Below, in pieces: positions 25,109 to 34,269 of a DNA stretch of 64,000 nt. Both the position numbers and the translations under genes were made by a program. The DNA lies in the NCBI RefSeq assembly GCF_002205635.1, contig NZ_NISJ01000002.1, forward strand, positions 1 through 64,000, read 5' to 3'. Positions within the stretch are counted from its first letter, which is position 1. Every line of letters begins with the position of its first letter. Under the pieces are notes generated by a model that was given only the letters and a program-made list of their open reading frames with translations, did not search any database and had not been told where the DNA came from. Source of the DNA: Sphingopyxis witflariensis. Lineage in GTDB: Bacteria > Pseudomonadota > Alphaproteobacteria > Sphingomonadales > Sphingomonadaceae.

Positions 25109-25750
25109 ATGTCCAGCGAACCCATCCGCGACCCCAAGGCCGACCATCTGCTGACCCCGCAGAATTCCGCCTTCATCATCATCGATTACCAACCCGTTCA
25201 GGTGAACTCGATCGCTTCGATGGACCGGCAGTTGCTGCTCAACAATATCGCCGGCTGCGCGCGTGCGGCGGTCGCCTATGACCTGCCGATCGTCCATTCG
25301 ACGGTGAATGTCGAAACCGGCCTCAACAAGCCACCGGTGCCGCAGGTCCGCAAAGTGCTTGGCAATTATCCCACCTATGACCGCACGACGATCAACAGCT
25401 GGGAGGATGTCGAATTCAAGAAGGCAGTTGAAGCTACCGGCCGCAAAAAGCTGATCATGACCGCGCTTTGGACCGAAGCCTGCCTGACCTTCCCGGCGCT
25501 CGACGCGCTTGCCGAAGGATATGAGGTGTATGTCCCGGTCGATGCCGTGGGCGGCACCTCGCTCGCCGCGCACGATGCCGCGCTCCGCCGCATCGAGCAG
25601 GCGGGCGGCAAGATGATTTCGGTGCCTCAACTGTTCTGCGAACTCCAGCGCGACTGGAAGCGCAGCGAGACCGTTCCGGCCTTCATGAACCTGTTCATCG
25701 AAACCGGCGGCACTGCTGGAATTCAGTTCTCATACGACAAGACCGAATGA
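25109..25750 (+). CDS. Isochorismatase-family cysteine hydrolase (YcaC-like)
   Basis: 213 residues of the isochorismatase-like fold. The catalytic triad positions are visible: Asp in FIIIDYQPVQ, Lys in the middle segment, and Cys in TALWTEACLTFPALDAL. Length and the 'TEACL' motif fit the YcaC-type hydrolases, whose substrates are mostly unknown amides or imides. It is the second gene of the pirin cluster. A 92-base gap with a hairpin separates it from the first pirin. ATG 25109 follows GAAAGGA. Confidence 0.9.
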   Translation: MSSEPIRDPKADHLLTPQNSAFIIIDYQPVQVNSIASMDRQLLLNNIAGCARAAVAYDLPIVHSTVNVETGLNKPPVPQVRKVLGNYPTYDRTTINSWEDVEFKKAVEATGRKKLIMTALWTEACLTFPALDALAEGYEVYVPVDAVGGTSLAAHDAALRRIEQAGGKMISVPQLFCELQRDWKRSETVPAFMNLFIETGGTAGIQFSYDKTE

Positions 25751-25758
25751 TAGATACT

Positions 25759-25788
25759 CCGTCCGCATCCCTTACCGGATGCGGACGG
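25759..25788. repeat. Perfect 12-bp hairpin
   Basis: CCGTCCGCATCC and GGATGCGGACGG form a perfect stem around a 6-base loop directly after the hydrolase stop codon. No T-run follows, so it may stabilise an mRNA end or be a partial terminator. Confidence 0.5.
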
Positions 25789-25821
25789 GATTCGCGCGGC
25801 GGCCACGGAAGGTTTGATTGC

Positions 25822-26103
25822 ATGGACGGCCAGATCATCGACAATGCGGACCAGCGGCGTTTCGAGTTGACGCTGGACGATGATCAGGTCGCCGGCGCTT
25901 ATTACCGGATCGAGGATGGCCGGGTCGTGCTGACCCACACCGAAGTGCCCTATGAATTTTCGGGCCAGGGGATCGGATCAATTCTCGCCAGGGGGGTGTT
26001 CGACGCGATCCGCGCCAGCGGGCGCAAGGCCGTTCTCAAATGCAGTTTCATGGCGCGTTTCTATGCCGCGCATCCCGAATATTCGGACATTGTCGACGGC
26101 TAA
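25822..26103 (+). CDS. Small GNAT-family N-acetyltransferase (YjdJ-like)
   Basis: 93 residues from ATG 25822 (GGAAGG site), chosen over an upstream in-frame ATG at 25747 that overlaps the previous gene and the hairpin. The short GNAT core is clear: acceptor-side strands AYYRIEDGRVVLTHTEVP, the acetyl-CoA loop GQGIGSILARGVFDAIR and the last strand VLKCSFMARFYAAHPEY. Such mini-GNATs probably acetylate small molecules or protein termini; the substrate is unknown. It lies in the middle of the pirin cluster. Confidence 0.88.
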   Translation: MDGQIIDNADQRRFELTLDDDQVAGAYYRIEDGRVVLTHTEVPYEFSGQGIGSILARGVFDAIRASGRKAVLKCSFMARFYAAHPEYSDIVDG

Positions 26104-26125
26104 CCGCCGACGGAGGAGACAAGAT

Positions 26126-27013
26126 ATGATCGAAATGGTGATCGAACAGCGGCGACGCAGCCTTGGCGGCGGGCTCGAGGTCGGCCGGGTGCTGCCCTTC
26201 GCCAAGCGGCGCATGGTGGGCCCCTTTGTTTTCTTCGACCATATGGGGCCGCTCGACGTCGCGGCGGGCGCCGGACGCGACCTCGATGTCCGGCCGCATC
26301 CACACATTGGCCTGTCGACCGTCACCTATCTCTTCTCGGGTGAGATCATGCACCGCGACAGCGTCGGATCGCAGCAGGCGATCCGGCCGCAGGAGGTTAA
26401 CTGGATGACCGCCGGAAGCGGGATCACCCATAGCGAGCGGTTCGAAAAGGCGCGCGCGACGGGCGATCATCTCCACGGCATCCAGGCATGGGTCGCGCTG
26501 CCGACCGCCGACGAGGAAGAAGCCCCCTCCTTTTCGCACCACGCAGGCGCCGACCTGCCGCACTGGAGCGATGCGGGGGTTGAGGGGCATCTGATCGCGG
26601 GAAGCGCCTATGGCCTGACCGCCGCGGCGCGAACCCATTCGCCGCTTTTCTATGCCCATCTGGAGATGGTGCCGGGCGCGGTCGCCGAGATCCCTTCCGA
26701 TTTTTCGGAACGCGCGCTTTATGTTGCGACGGGTGCGGTCGAGTTTGATGGCGCGCGTTATGAGGCAGGCAAGATGCTGGTGCTCGGCAAGGGCGCGTCG
26801 AAACTGCGTGCCACTGAGCAAGCGACGGTGATGCTGCTGGGCGGCGAGCCGATCGGCGAGCGCTTCCTCTATTGGAACTTCGTGTCCTCGTCGCAGGACC
26901 GGCTGGCGCAGGCGGCCGAGGATTGGAAAGCGGGCCGGATGAAGCTGCCCGATGCCGACCATGATGAATTTATCCCGCTGCCCGATGGGCCGCCACCATC
27001 CACCAAATCCTGA
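26126..27013 (+). CDS. Second pirin family protein
   Basis: 295 residues from ATG 26126, which has a strong CGGAGGAG site; a longer upstream frame overlaps the GNAT gene and is not needed. The N-terminal cupin metal sites are in VRPHPHIGLSTVTYLF and ITHSERFEK, and the pirin pattern QEVNWMTAGSGITHSE is complete. It is a distant paralogue of the pirin at 24147, differing in length of the loops and in its C-terminus (DADHDEFIPLPDGPP). Two different pirins in one cluster suggest non-redundant roles, for instance on different phenolic substrates. Confidence 0.92.
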   Translation: MIEMVIEQRRRSLGGGLEVGRVLPFAKRRMVGPFVFFDHMGPLDVAAGAGRDLDVRPHPHIGLSTVTYLFSGEIMHRDSVGSQQAIRPQEVNWMTAGSGITHSERFEKARATGDHLHGIQAWVALPTADEEEAPSFSHHAGADLPHWSDAGVEGHLIAGSAYGLTAAARTHSPLFYAHLEMVPGAVAEIPSDFSERALYVATGAVEFDGARYEAGKMLVLGKGASKLRATEQATVMLLGGEPIGERFLYWNFVSSSQDRLAQAAEDWKAGRMKLPDADHDEFIPLPDGPPPSTKS

Positions 27014-27030
27014 CGGGAGGAGAGAAAAAT

Positions 27031-27471
27031 ATGACCGACATCGTCAGCGCGACCGTCACCGAAACCGGCGAGAGCGATTTCGCCGTTCGCATCACCACCG
27101 GGCGCCACAGCCTGACCGGCGACGAACCCGCCGATATGGGTGGCAAGGATCTGGGCCCGTCACCCTATCAACTGCTCGCGTCGGCGCTCGGCGAGTGCAG
27201 CACGATGACGGTCCGCTGGTTCGCGCGACAACAGAAATGGCCCCTCGATCATGTCGCAACCGAAGTCTCGCACCGCAAGGGCGAAGTCGAGGGACGCCCC
27301 GGAAAGGTCGATATCTTCACCAAGACGGTAACGATCCGCGGCGACGCGCTGACCGACGAGCAGCGCGCCCGTCTGCTCGATGTCGCGGCGAAATGCCCGG
27401 TGCATCGCACGCTGGAAAATGGCGCTCATATCACCACGGTGATGGACCCGGAGCCCGCAACGGCTGGCTAG
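27031..27471 (+). CDS. OsmC-family peroxidase-like protein
   Basis: 146 residues. OsmC/Ohr-type proteins reduce organic hydroperoxides with two cysteines; both are here, the first in LGECSTMTVRWFARQ and the second in VAAKCPVHRTLE. It is the last gene of the pirin cluster, 17 bases after the second pirin. Its presence suggests that the cluster deals with oxidised or electrophilic organics. A palindromic intergenic repeat follows before the convergent metal-efflux operon. Confidence 0.92.
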   Translation: MTDIVSATVTETGESDFAVRITTGRHSLTGDEPADMGGKDLGPSPYQLLASALGECSTMTVRWFARQQKWPLDHVATEVSHRKGEVEGRPGKVDIFTKTVTIRGDALTDEQRARLLDVAAKCPVHRTLENGAHITTVMDPEPATAG

Positions 27472-27480
27472 CTTTTGCCT

Positions 27481-27573
27481 CGTCATTGCGACCCCGGCGA
27501 AAGCCGGGGGAAGCAATCCAGAGCGGTGTACGCGAACTCTGGATTGCCGCGTCGCTTCGCTCCTCGCAATGAC
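27481..27573. repeat. Palindromic intergenic repeat (REP-like)
   Basis: An imperfect long inverted repeat between two convergent genes. Outer arms are GTCATTGCG (27482-27490) and CGCAATGAC (27565-27573); inner arms are GCAATCCAGAG (27513-27523) and CTCTGGATTGC (27537-27547). This 'cattgcgag...gcaatccagag' type is widespread between genes in sphingomonads and other alphaproteobacteria, and may end transcription from both sides. Confidence 0.75.
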
Positions 27574-27613
27574 AAGTCAAAACAATGTCATCATGCTCTA
27601 GCGGCCCGTCACT

Positions 27614-28552
27614 TCAGGGGTGCATGATCCCTTCCCCCTCACAGGATTCGGCCTCGGTCTGGATCGTCGCGTGGCGAATGTCGAAGCGCGACCCCAGCAT
27701 CTCGATCACCGCGCGGCGGACCGTCTCAGCATCCCCGTCCGCAGTGAGCGCGACATGCGCGGTCAGACTGGCGTCGTCGCCGGCGACCGACCACAGGTGC
27801 AGGTCATGGACGTCATCGACCCCCGCGACTTCCTCCATCGCCGCGCGAATGCCCTTGAGGTCGAAGCCACGCGGAACGCCCTGCAACAGGATATGGGTGG
27901 TGTCGCGCAGCAGCACCCAGGTCCGCGGCAACACCCACAGCCCGATCGCGATCGCGACAATCGGATCGATCCAGAAATATCCGGTCAGATAAATGGCGAC
28001 CGCGGCGCCGATCACCCCGAGCGAACCGAGCATGTCGGCCCAAACTTCCAGATAGGCACCTTTGATGTTGAGGCTGCTCTCGCGCCCGCCCGCGAGGATA
28101 CGCATCGCGATCAGATTGACGATCAGCCCCAGTGACGCGACCGCCAGCATCCCCAGCGATTCGACCGGTCGCGGGTCAAAGAAGCGCCCGATGCCCTCGA
28201 TCGTCACATAGCCCGCGACCGCGAACAGCAGGATCGCGTTGAACGCCGCCGCGAGTATCTCGAACCGGCGATAGCCGAAGGTGCGCTGGTCATCGGGCGG
28301 ACGCTGCCCGATCCGCACCGCGGCCAGGGCAATGGCGAGCGCAGCGGAATCGGTGAACATATGCGCCGCGTCGGACAACAGCGCGAGGCTGTCGAAGACA
28401 TAGGCCCCCACAAGTTCGGCCACCAGAAAGGTGGATGTCAGCCCCAGCGCGAGAGCAAGCCTGTTGCTGCTCGCCCCCGCGCCATGGTTGTGACCGACAT
28501 GACCACCCCCACCGTCTCCGGCATGATCGGCATGAGAGTGGGTGTCGCTCAC
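27614..28552 (-). CDS. czcD: CDF-family metal cation efflux transporter (CzcD-like)
   Basis: About 312 residues from GTG 28552, which has AGGAGAAG 8 bases upstream and lies 10 bases after the czcA stop. The N-terminus is His-rich (THSHADHAG...HVGHNHG), then six TM segments with the metal site residues HMFTDSAAL in TM2 and the TM5 DPIVAIAIG segment, and a cytoplasmic C-terminal domain (VHDLHLWSV). It exports Zn2+, Cd2+ or Co2+ from the cytoplasm to the periplasm, from where the RND complex upstream can expel them. Last gene of the leftward operon. Confidence 0.92.
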   Translation of the reverse strand: MSDTHSHADHAGDGGGGHVGHNHGAGASSNRLALALGLTSTFLVAELVGAYVFDSLALLSDAAHMFTDSAALAIALAAVRIGQRPPDDQRTFGYRRFEILAAAFNAILLFAVAGYVTIEGIGRFFDPRPVESLGMLAVASLGLIVNLIAMRILAGGRESSLNIKGAYLEVWADMLGSLGVIGAAVAIYLTGYFWIDPIVAIAIGLWVLPRTWVLLRDTTHILLQGVPRGFDLKGIRAAMEEVAGVDDVHDLHLWSVAGDDASLTAHVALTADGDAETVRRAVIEMLGSRFDIRHATIQTEAESCEGEGIMHP

Positions 28553-28562
28553 ATCGCTTCTC

Positions 28563-31500
28563 CTAGCTACCCTCGCTCGGGACGGCTGGGCCGCCAAGCG
28601 TGGTGACATCGCTGTAATCGCCGGCGACATGCTTCCGATATCGCCCGCGCAACAGCAAGTGGCTGATCGCGGGAAGCACGAACAGCGTCAGCAGGGTCGA
28701 GGTGATTAGCCCGCCGATCACGACGATCGCCAGCGGCTTTTGCACCTCTGCCCCCGTCCCGGTGGCGAGCGCCATGGGCACGAAGCCGATCGCCGGGACG
28801 ATCCCGGTCATCAGGACCGCGCGGACGCGCTCCATGATCCCCTCGCCAATCGCGACATCGACGGGCTTGCCCTCATCGATGCGCTGATTGATGCTCGTCA
28901 TCACAACCAGCCCGTTGAGCACGGTGACACCCGACAGCACGATGAAGCCGACCGCTGCCGATACCGAAAAGGGCAGCCCGGTCAGCAGCAGTGCAAACAC
29001 CCCGCCAGCGAGCGCCAGCGGGATCGCCGAATAGACCGCAATCGCCTGTCTTACGCCCCCCAGCGCCATGAACAATATTCCGAAAATTGCGGCAAAGATC
29101 AACGGGATGACGACCGACAGGCGCGCCGAAGCGGCTTGCAGATTTTCGAACTGCCCACCCCATTCGATGAAGCTGCCCGACGGCAGTTTCAGCTGTGCCT
29201 TCACCTTCTCCTGCGCTTCGGCGACGAACGAGCCGAGATCATTGCCGCGAACATTTGCCTGCACCACGACGCGGCGCTTGCCATTTTCGCGGCTGACCTG
29301 ATTCAGCCCTTCGGAGAAGTGGAATTTGGCGAGTTCGCTGAGCGGCACCGATGCGCGCGCACCGCCTTCGCCGGGAAGCAGAACCGGAAGCGCCCCGACC
29401 GCATCAAGGTCATCGCGCGTCGCGCCATCGAGCCGGACGACGATATCATATCGCCGGTCGCCCTCGAAGACGATGCCCGCCTCACGCCCGCCGAGCGCCG
29501 CCGCGACGGTATCGCTGACATCCTGCAAGGTCAGGCCGTAACGCGCGATGGCGTCGCGATCGAACTGGACGTCGAGCACCGGGAAGCCCGCGGTCTGTTC
29601 GACCTTGACGTCGGCGGCGCCCGGCACGGTGTTCAGGATCGCCGCGACTTGCTGCGCCGCGCGGCCCATTTCATCGAGATCGTCGCCGTACAGCTTGATC
29701 GCAATATCGCCGCGCACCCCGGCGATCAGCTCGTTGAAGCGTAGCTGGATCGGCTGGCTGATTTCAAAGGCATTGCCGACCAGCGGTTCGAGCTGCTTTT
29801 CGACCCGCGCGATCACGTCATCCTTCGTTCGCACCCCGTCGGGCCAGGCATCGCGCGGCTTCAGGATGATGAAGGTATCCGATGCATTGGGGGGCATCGG
29901 GTCGCTCGCGACCTCCGCCGTCCCGGTCTTCGAATAGATGAAGGCGACCTCGGGCAGCTGTGCCACCGCCTTTTCGACCTGAAGCTGCATCGCCTGCGAC
30001 GTCGCAAGCGAAGTCGAGGGAATGCGCAGCGCCTGCATCGCCAGATTGCCTTCGCCGAGCACCGGGATGAACTCGCTGCCGAGCATGCCGAACGCCAGCA
30101 CCGCAGCGGCGAAGGTGCCGCTGCCCGCGCCGATCCACGGCCAGGGACGCGCAATGACGCGTTCGAGCAGCGGCGCATAGCGGCGCTTGACCCACGCGAT
30201 CGCCTTCACTTCCTTTTCGGCGACCTTGCCGCGGATGAGCAGCGCCACCATCGCGGGCACGAAGGTGAGCGAGGCGATGAACGCGCCGCCCAGTGCAAGC
30301 AGGACCGTGATCGCCATCGGCGAGAAGGTTTTGCCCTCGACCCCGGTGAAGGTCAGCAGCGGCACGAAGACGAGGAAGATGATCGCCTGACCATAGATCG
30401 TCGGTTTGATCATCTCGCGCGAGGCTTCGAACACCTCGTGCAGCCGCTCGGACAGCGTGAGCAAACGTCCTTCATGATGCTGCCGCTCGGCGAGACGCCG
30501 CAGGCAGTTTTCGATGATGATGATCGACCCGTCGACGATCAGCCCGAAATCGAGCGCGCCGAGGCTCATCAAATTACCTGACGTGCCGGTGATGTTCATC
30601 CCCGTTCCCATGATGAGGAAGGAAATCGGGATAACCAAAGTTGCGATCACTGCGGCGCGGAAATTGCCGAGCAGCCAGAACAACACCGCTGCCACCAGCA
30701 AGGCGCCCTCGGCCAGATTTTTCTCGACGGTGCCGATGGTCGCATCGACCAGTTCCGACCGGTCGAGGACCGGTTTCACCACAATCCCCGCCGGCATTGA
30801 TCGCGCGACCTCTTTCAGTCGCTCGGCCGCCGCCGACGCAACAAGCCGGCTGTTGCCATCAGCGAGCATCAGCACGGTGCCGATGACCAGTTCCTTGCCA
30901 TTTTCCGACGCCGACCCGGTGCGCAGTTCGCCACCGATCACGACCGTCGCGACATCACGCACCAGCACCGGCACCCCGCCGCGGCTCGCCACGGTCGCGC
31001 GGCCAATCTCGTCGAGGGTTCGGATGCGGCCATCCGCGCGCACGAGGAAGGCCTCGCCCCCGCGCTCGACGAAATGGGCGCCGACCGAGATATTGGCGCG
31101 TTCGAGTGCTTCGGCGAGTTCGGAGAAGCTGATGCCGTAGCTCGCCAGCTTCGTCGCGTCGGGCTGAACGACGAACTGCTTTTCATAGCCCCCAATCGAA
31201 TCGATCCCGGCGACACCCGAAACCGAACGCAATTGCGGGCGGATCACCCAGTCCTGCACCGTGCGCAAATAGCCGAGCTTCGCGACCTCATCGGTCAACA
31301 TCTCGCCCGAGGGGGTCATATACGAACCATCAGGCTGGAACCCCGGCTTGCCCGCAAGCTTCGCCTTGCCCCCGCTTCGGTCAAAATCGACCGTATACAT
31401 TAGCACTTCGCCAAGCCCGGTCGATACCGGACCCATTTGCGGTTCAGCGCCCTCAGGCAGAGTGCCCTTGGCCTGTGCAAGCCGCTCGGCCACCTGCTGG

Positions 31501-31820
31501 CGCGCGAAATAGAGGTCGGAATGATCTTCGAAGATCACCGTGACCTGGCTGAAGCCGTTGCGGGAGATCGAGCGCGAGCTTTGCAGGCCAGGTATCCCCG
31601 CCATCGCGGTTTCGATCGGAAAGGTGACGAGCCGTTCGATGTCGAGCGGCCCCAGATTGGGCTCGACGGTGTTGATCTGGACCTGTTTGTTGGTGATGTC
31701 GGGAACGGCATCGATCGGCAGCTTCAGAAGCTGCGTCAATCCGTAGGCCGAAATGATGAGGGTGAGGAGAACCACCGCCCAGCGAAAGCGTATCGACGCA
31801 TCGAGGAGTTTTTCGATCAT
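28563..31820 (-). CDS. czcA: Heavy-metal RND efflux permease (CzcA family)
   Basis: About 1085 residues from ATG 31820 (MIEKLLDASIRFRW), one base after the czcB stop. It is a heavy-metal efflux RND protein: the TM4 motif is DFGLIVDGSIIIIEN, matching the Zn/Co/Cd/Ni classes (DFGxxxDGxxxxxEN) rather than CusA copper pumps. The opening FRWAVVLLTLIISAYGLTQL and LPIDAVPDITNKQVQINT are typical of CzcA/CnrA. It drives periplasmic metal out through CzcC. The exact metal set cannot be read; Zn/Cd/Co is the default for this class. Confidence 0.95.
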   Translation of the reverse strand: MIEKLLDASIRFRWAVVLLTLIISAYGLTQLLKLPIDAVPDITNKQVQINTVEPNLGPLDIERLVTFPIETAMAGIPGLQSSRSISRNGFSQVTVIFEDHSDLYFARQQVAERLAQAKGTLPEGAEPQMGPVSTGLGEVLMYTVDFDRSGGKAKLAGKPGFQPDGSYMTPSGEMLTDEVAKLGYLRTVQDWVIRPQLRSVSGVAGIDSIGGYEKQFVVQPDATKLASYGISFSELAEALERANISVGAHFVERGGEAFLVRADGRIRTLDEIGRATVASRGGVPVLVRDVATVVIGGELRTGSASENGKELVIGTVLMLADGNSRLVASAAAERLKEVARSMPAGIVVKPVLDRSELVDATIGTVEKNLAEGALLVAAVLFWLLGNFRAAVIATLVIPISFLIMGTGMNITGTSGNLMSLGALDFGLIVDGSIIIIENCLRRLAERQHHEGRLLTLSERLHEVFEASREMIKPTIYGQAIIFLVFVPLLTFTGVEGKTFSPMAITVLLALGGAFIASLTFVPAMVALLIRGKVAEKEVKAIAWVKRRYAPLLERVIARPWPWIGAGSGTFAAAVLAFGMLGSEFIPVLGEGNLAMQALRIPSTSLATSQAMQLQVEKAVAQLPEVAFIYSKTGTAEVASDPMPPNASDTFIILKPRDAWPDGVRTKDDVIARVEKQLEPLVGNAFEISQPIQLRFNELIAGVRGDIAIKLYGDDLDEMGRAAQQVAAILNTVPGAADVKVEQTAGFPVLDVQFDRDAIARYGLTLQDVSDTVAAALGGREAGIVFEGDRRYDIVVRLDGATRDDLDAVGALPVLLPGEGGARASVPLSELAKFHFSEGLNQVSRENGKRRVVVQANVRGNDLGSFVAEAQEKVKAQLKLPSGSFIEWGGQFENLQAASARLSVVIPLIFAAIFGILFMALGGVRQAIAVYSAIPLALAGGVFALLLTGLPFSVSAAVGFIVLSGVTVLNGLVVMTSINQRIDEGKPVDVAIGEGIMERVRAVLMTGIVPAIGFVPMALATGTGAEVQKPLAIVVIGGLITSTLLTLFVLPAISHLLLRGRYRKHVAGDYSDVTTLGGPAVPSEGS

Positions 31821-31821
31821 C

Positions 31822-32994
31822 TCAATGCTCCGCCTCGCCCTTGCCGAGTTCGGCCTTGAGCATGAAGGCACCGCGCGTCGCGATCACCGTGCCGGGCTTG
31901 ACGCCGTCGACGATCTCGATCCGTCCGCCGCCGCGATTGCCGGTGACCACCGGAACCGCCTGAAATCCCTTCGCGGTCTTTACGAACACCACATCGCGCC
32001 CCTCGACCGACTGCACTGCTTCGTCGGGTAGTGCGATCGGGCCGGACGTGGCACCTCCGCGCGGCTTGATCCGCGCGCGCAGCCCCTGCCCGGGGGTTAG
32101 CCCGGCGATGCTGCCCGGTACGAGGACGATCGTCGCAGTCTTGCTTTCGGGATCGAGGCTGGGGGTTGCCGAACGCACCACCGCGCTCACCGTCTCACCG
32201 CCGGGCAGCTCGATCATCGCAGTATCGCCGGGCTGGATACGGCGGGTATCGACCGCCGGAACCGATGCTTCGACCTGAATCCGCCGAGGATCGGACACGC
32301 GGAACAATTCAGTCCCCGCAGTGACATAGGCGCCCAACCTGGCATCCGATTTGGTGATCCGCCCCGAAATCAGGCTGGTTACCGCGAGGGTGCGGCCGTC
32401 GCCCGACAGCTTGGCGGCCGCCGCTGCGGATTGCGAACGGCGCGCTTCGGCCTCTGCCTCGGCGAGCGCCGCGGCGGCGGCTTCCAGATCCTGTTTGGCA
32501 GTGATGCGCGCGTCGAAGAGCTTCTTCTCGCGCGCATAGGCCGATCGCGCAAGCACCAGCCGGGCGGTCGCAGAACTGCGTTCCGACGCAATCGCCGCCG
32601 CGTCGCGGCTTTCGATCACCGCGACGGCTTCCCCAGCCCCGACTGCATCGCCAAGGCGGCGATGGATGCGGGTGATCGCTCCGTCGGCGCGCGCGGTGAG
32701 AATCGCTTCGCCATCGGGTGTCGCCGCCACGATAGCCTGCGCCAATATTTCCGATCCCAGACCGCCCGCCTGGACGGTTTCGGTCATGATGCCGGCGCCC
32801 TTGACGCGCGCCGCATCCATCAGGATCTGGCCTTCAACATGTCCTTCTTCTTCGGTTTCGGCTGGCGCAGCGGCGGGAGAGGCGACAGGCTGCACCGCCA
32901 TCGAGCGGCCAAGCAATATGCCACCGCCGCCCATGATAATCGCGCCGGCCGCGACGGCGGCGAGCAGATAATTCCGGTTTTCCATGATGTTCAT
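31822..32994 (-). CDS. czcB: Heavy-metal efflux adaptor (CzcB family)
   Basis: About 390 residues. I prefer ATG 32994 because the AGGG site is 9 bases before it; GTG 33000 and ATG 32985 are alternatives. It has an N-terminal membrane anchor, an acidic linker (AETEEEGHVEG), a lipoyl half-domain (ADGAITRIHRRLGDAVGAGE), a long Ala/Glu-rich helical hairpin, and a barrel with LTPGQGLRARI. It joins the permease and the outer-membrane factor. Stop and the next start are separated by one base, implying translational coupling. Confidence 0.92.
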   Translation of the reverse strand: MNIMENRNYLLAAVAAGAIIMGGGGILLGRSMAVQPVASPAAAPAETEEEGHVEGQILMDAARVKGAGIMTETVQAGGLGSEILAQAIVAATPDGEAILTARADGAITRIHRRLGDAVGAGEAVAVIESRDAAAIASERSSATARLVLARSAYAREKKLFDARITAKQDLEAAAAALAEAEAEARRSQSAAAAAKLSGDGRTLAVTSLISGRITKSDARLGAYVTAGTELFRVSDPRRIQVEASVPAVDTRRIQPGDTAMIELPGGETVSAVVRSATPSLDPESKTATIVLVPGSIAGLTPGQGLRARIKPRGGATSGPIALPDEAVQSVEGRDVVFVKTAKGFQAVPVVTGNRGGGRIEIVDGVKPGTVIATRGAFMLKAELGKGEAEH

Positions 32995-33005
32995 GATCAC
33001 TATCC

Positions 33006-34214
33006 CTATTGCGCGTTGGCGCGGCCCAGCGCGGCGAGCGCGCGGGCGCGGTCGAGCTGCGCTTCGATGAGTTTGAGGTTGGCGCCGGTCAGCGCCTCTT
33101 GCGCATCGATCAGTTCGACCAGCGTGAACTTGCCCTGCTGATAACCAATCTCGGCGATGCGCGCGGCCTCACTCGCCTGCCACAGCCCCGCGCCCGACAG
33201 CGCCGACAGCCGCTCGCTTGCGGCGGTCAGCATCAGTTCGGCATCGCGGCGCGAGAAGCGCGTGTCGAGCCGCGTCTGCGCGAGCTGCGCTTCGGCCGCC
33301 TCGCCACCGGCGCGCGCCGCCGCGATATTGCCGCGGTTGCGATTGCTGAGCGGCAAAGGGATCGAGAAGCCCATCATAACCGCCGTCTCGCCGCCCTCGC
33401 GAAAATTGCGCACACCACCCGATGCGGTCACGTCGGGGATGCCTTCCGCCTGCGCCAGCCGGATGCGCGCCGACGCCACGTCGCGCTCGACCGAGGCCAG
33501 CCTTTCGTCGAGGCTTTGCACATCGGCCGCCAGCGTGGGCGGCGTCGGCACATCCTGCGCCACCGCCGACAGTTCCGGGTCGTCGCTGCCGATCAGCAGC
33601 GCCAGCCGCTGACGCGCCGACAGCCATTGCCCAGTGACCCGCAGCCGTTCCGCATTCGCCTCGGCAAGCAACGCATCGGCGCGCAATTTGGTCAGCGGCG
33701 GATCGCGACCGACGTCGACGAGTGTTTCGGCGATCCGCGCCAGTTCGGCCGCGCGCGTGAGAACGCCTTGCGCCAGGACCATATGATCGTCGGCCGCCCG
33801 CAATTCGGCGTGCGCGATCCCGATGTCATAGGCGAGGTCCGCCTCCGCGCGCCGCAGCGCGAGTTCGGCATAGTCACGCTCGGCCGCGGCAACCGCCTTT
33901 CGCGCCCGGCGTTTGCCGCCGAGTTCGAACTGCTGCGACACCGCGACACTCGTCTCGGTCTGGCCAAAGCTGCGATAGGGTCCGGTGCCGCTGAAATTTT
34001 CAACGTCGACGGACAATTCGGGGTTCGGCCGGACGCCCGTCTGCAAAGCGCGTCCTTCGGCGGCCTTCACTTCGGCGCGCGCCTTCGCAATCCGCGGCGA
34101 CACATGCTGCCCGCGCGTCAGCGCGTCGGCCAGCGTAACGGGCTCCGCATACGCCGGACTCCCCGTCATGGTCAGTGCCCCTGCCAGCAGCAGGGGGCCC
34201 AATGATTTCAACAT
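33006..34214 (-). CDS. czcC: Heavy-metal efflux outer-membrane channel (CzcC family)
   Basis: 402 residues with a signal peptide ending AYA and two OEP repeats. The second-repeat signature (SIPLPLSNRNRGNIAAARA) is typical of CzcC/CnrC. ATG 34214 has AGGAGC upstream. It forms the outer-membrane tunnel of the Czc complex. It is not a lipoprotein, unlike the drug-efflux channels elsewhere in this window. Gap to czcB 11 bases. Confidence 0.93.
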   Translation of the reverse strand: MLKSLGPLLLAGALTMTGSPAYAEPVTLADALTRGQHVSPRIAKARAEVKAAEGRALQTGVRPNPELSVDVENFSGTGPYRSFGQTETSVAVSQQFELGGKRRARKAVAAAERDYAELALRRAEADLAYDIGIAHAELRAADDHMVLAQGVLTRAAELARIAETLVDVGRDPPLTKLRADALLAEANAERLRVTGQWLSARQRLALLIGSDDPELSAVAQDVPTPPTLAADVQSLDERLASVERDVASARIRLAQAEGIPDVTASGGVRNFREGGETAVMMGFSIPLPLSNRNRGNIAAARAGGEAAEAQLAQTRLDTRFSRRDAELMLTAASERLSALSGAGLWQASEAARIAEIGYQQGKFTLVELIDAQEALTGANLKLIEAQLDRARALAALGRANAQ

Positions 34215-34269
34215 AAATGCTCCTGATCAATGCGTGACGACACGGGCGAGGGCCCGCGCGAAGCAAGGA

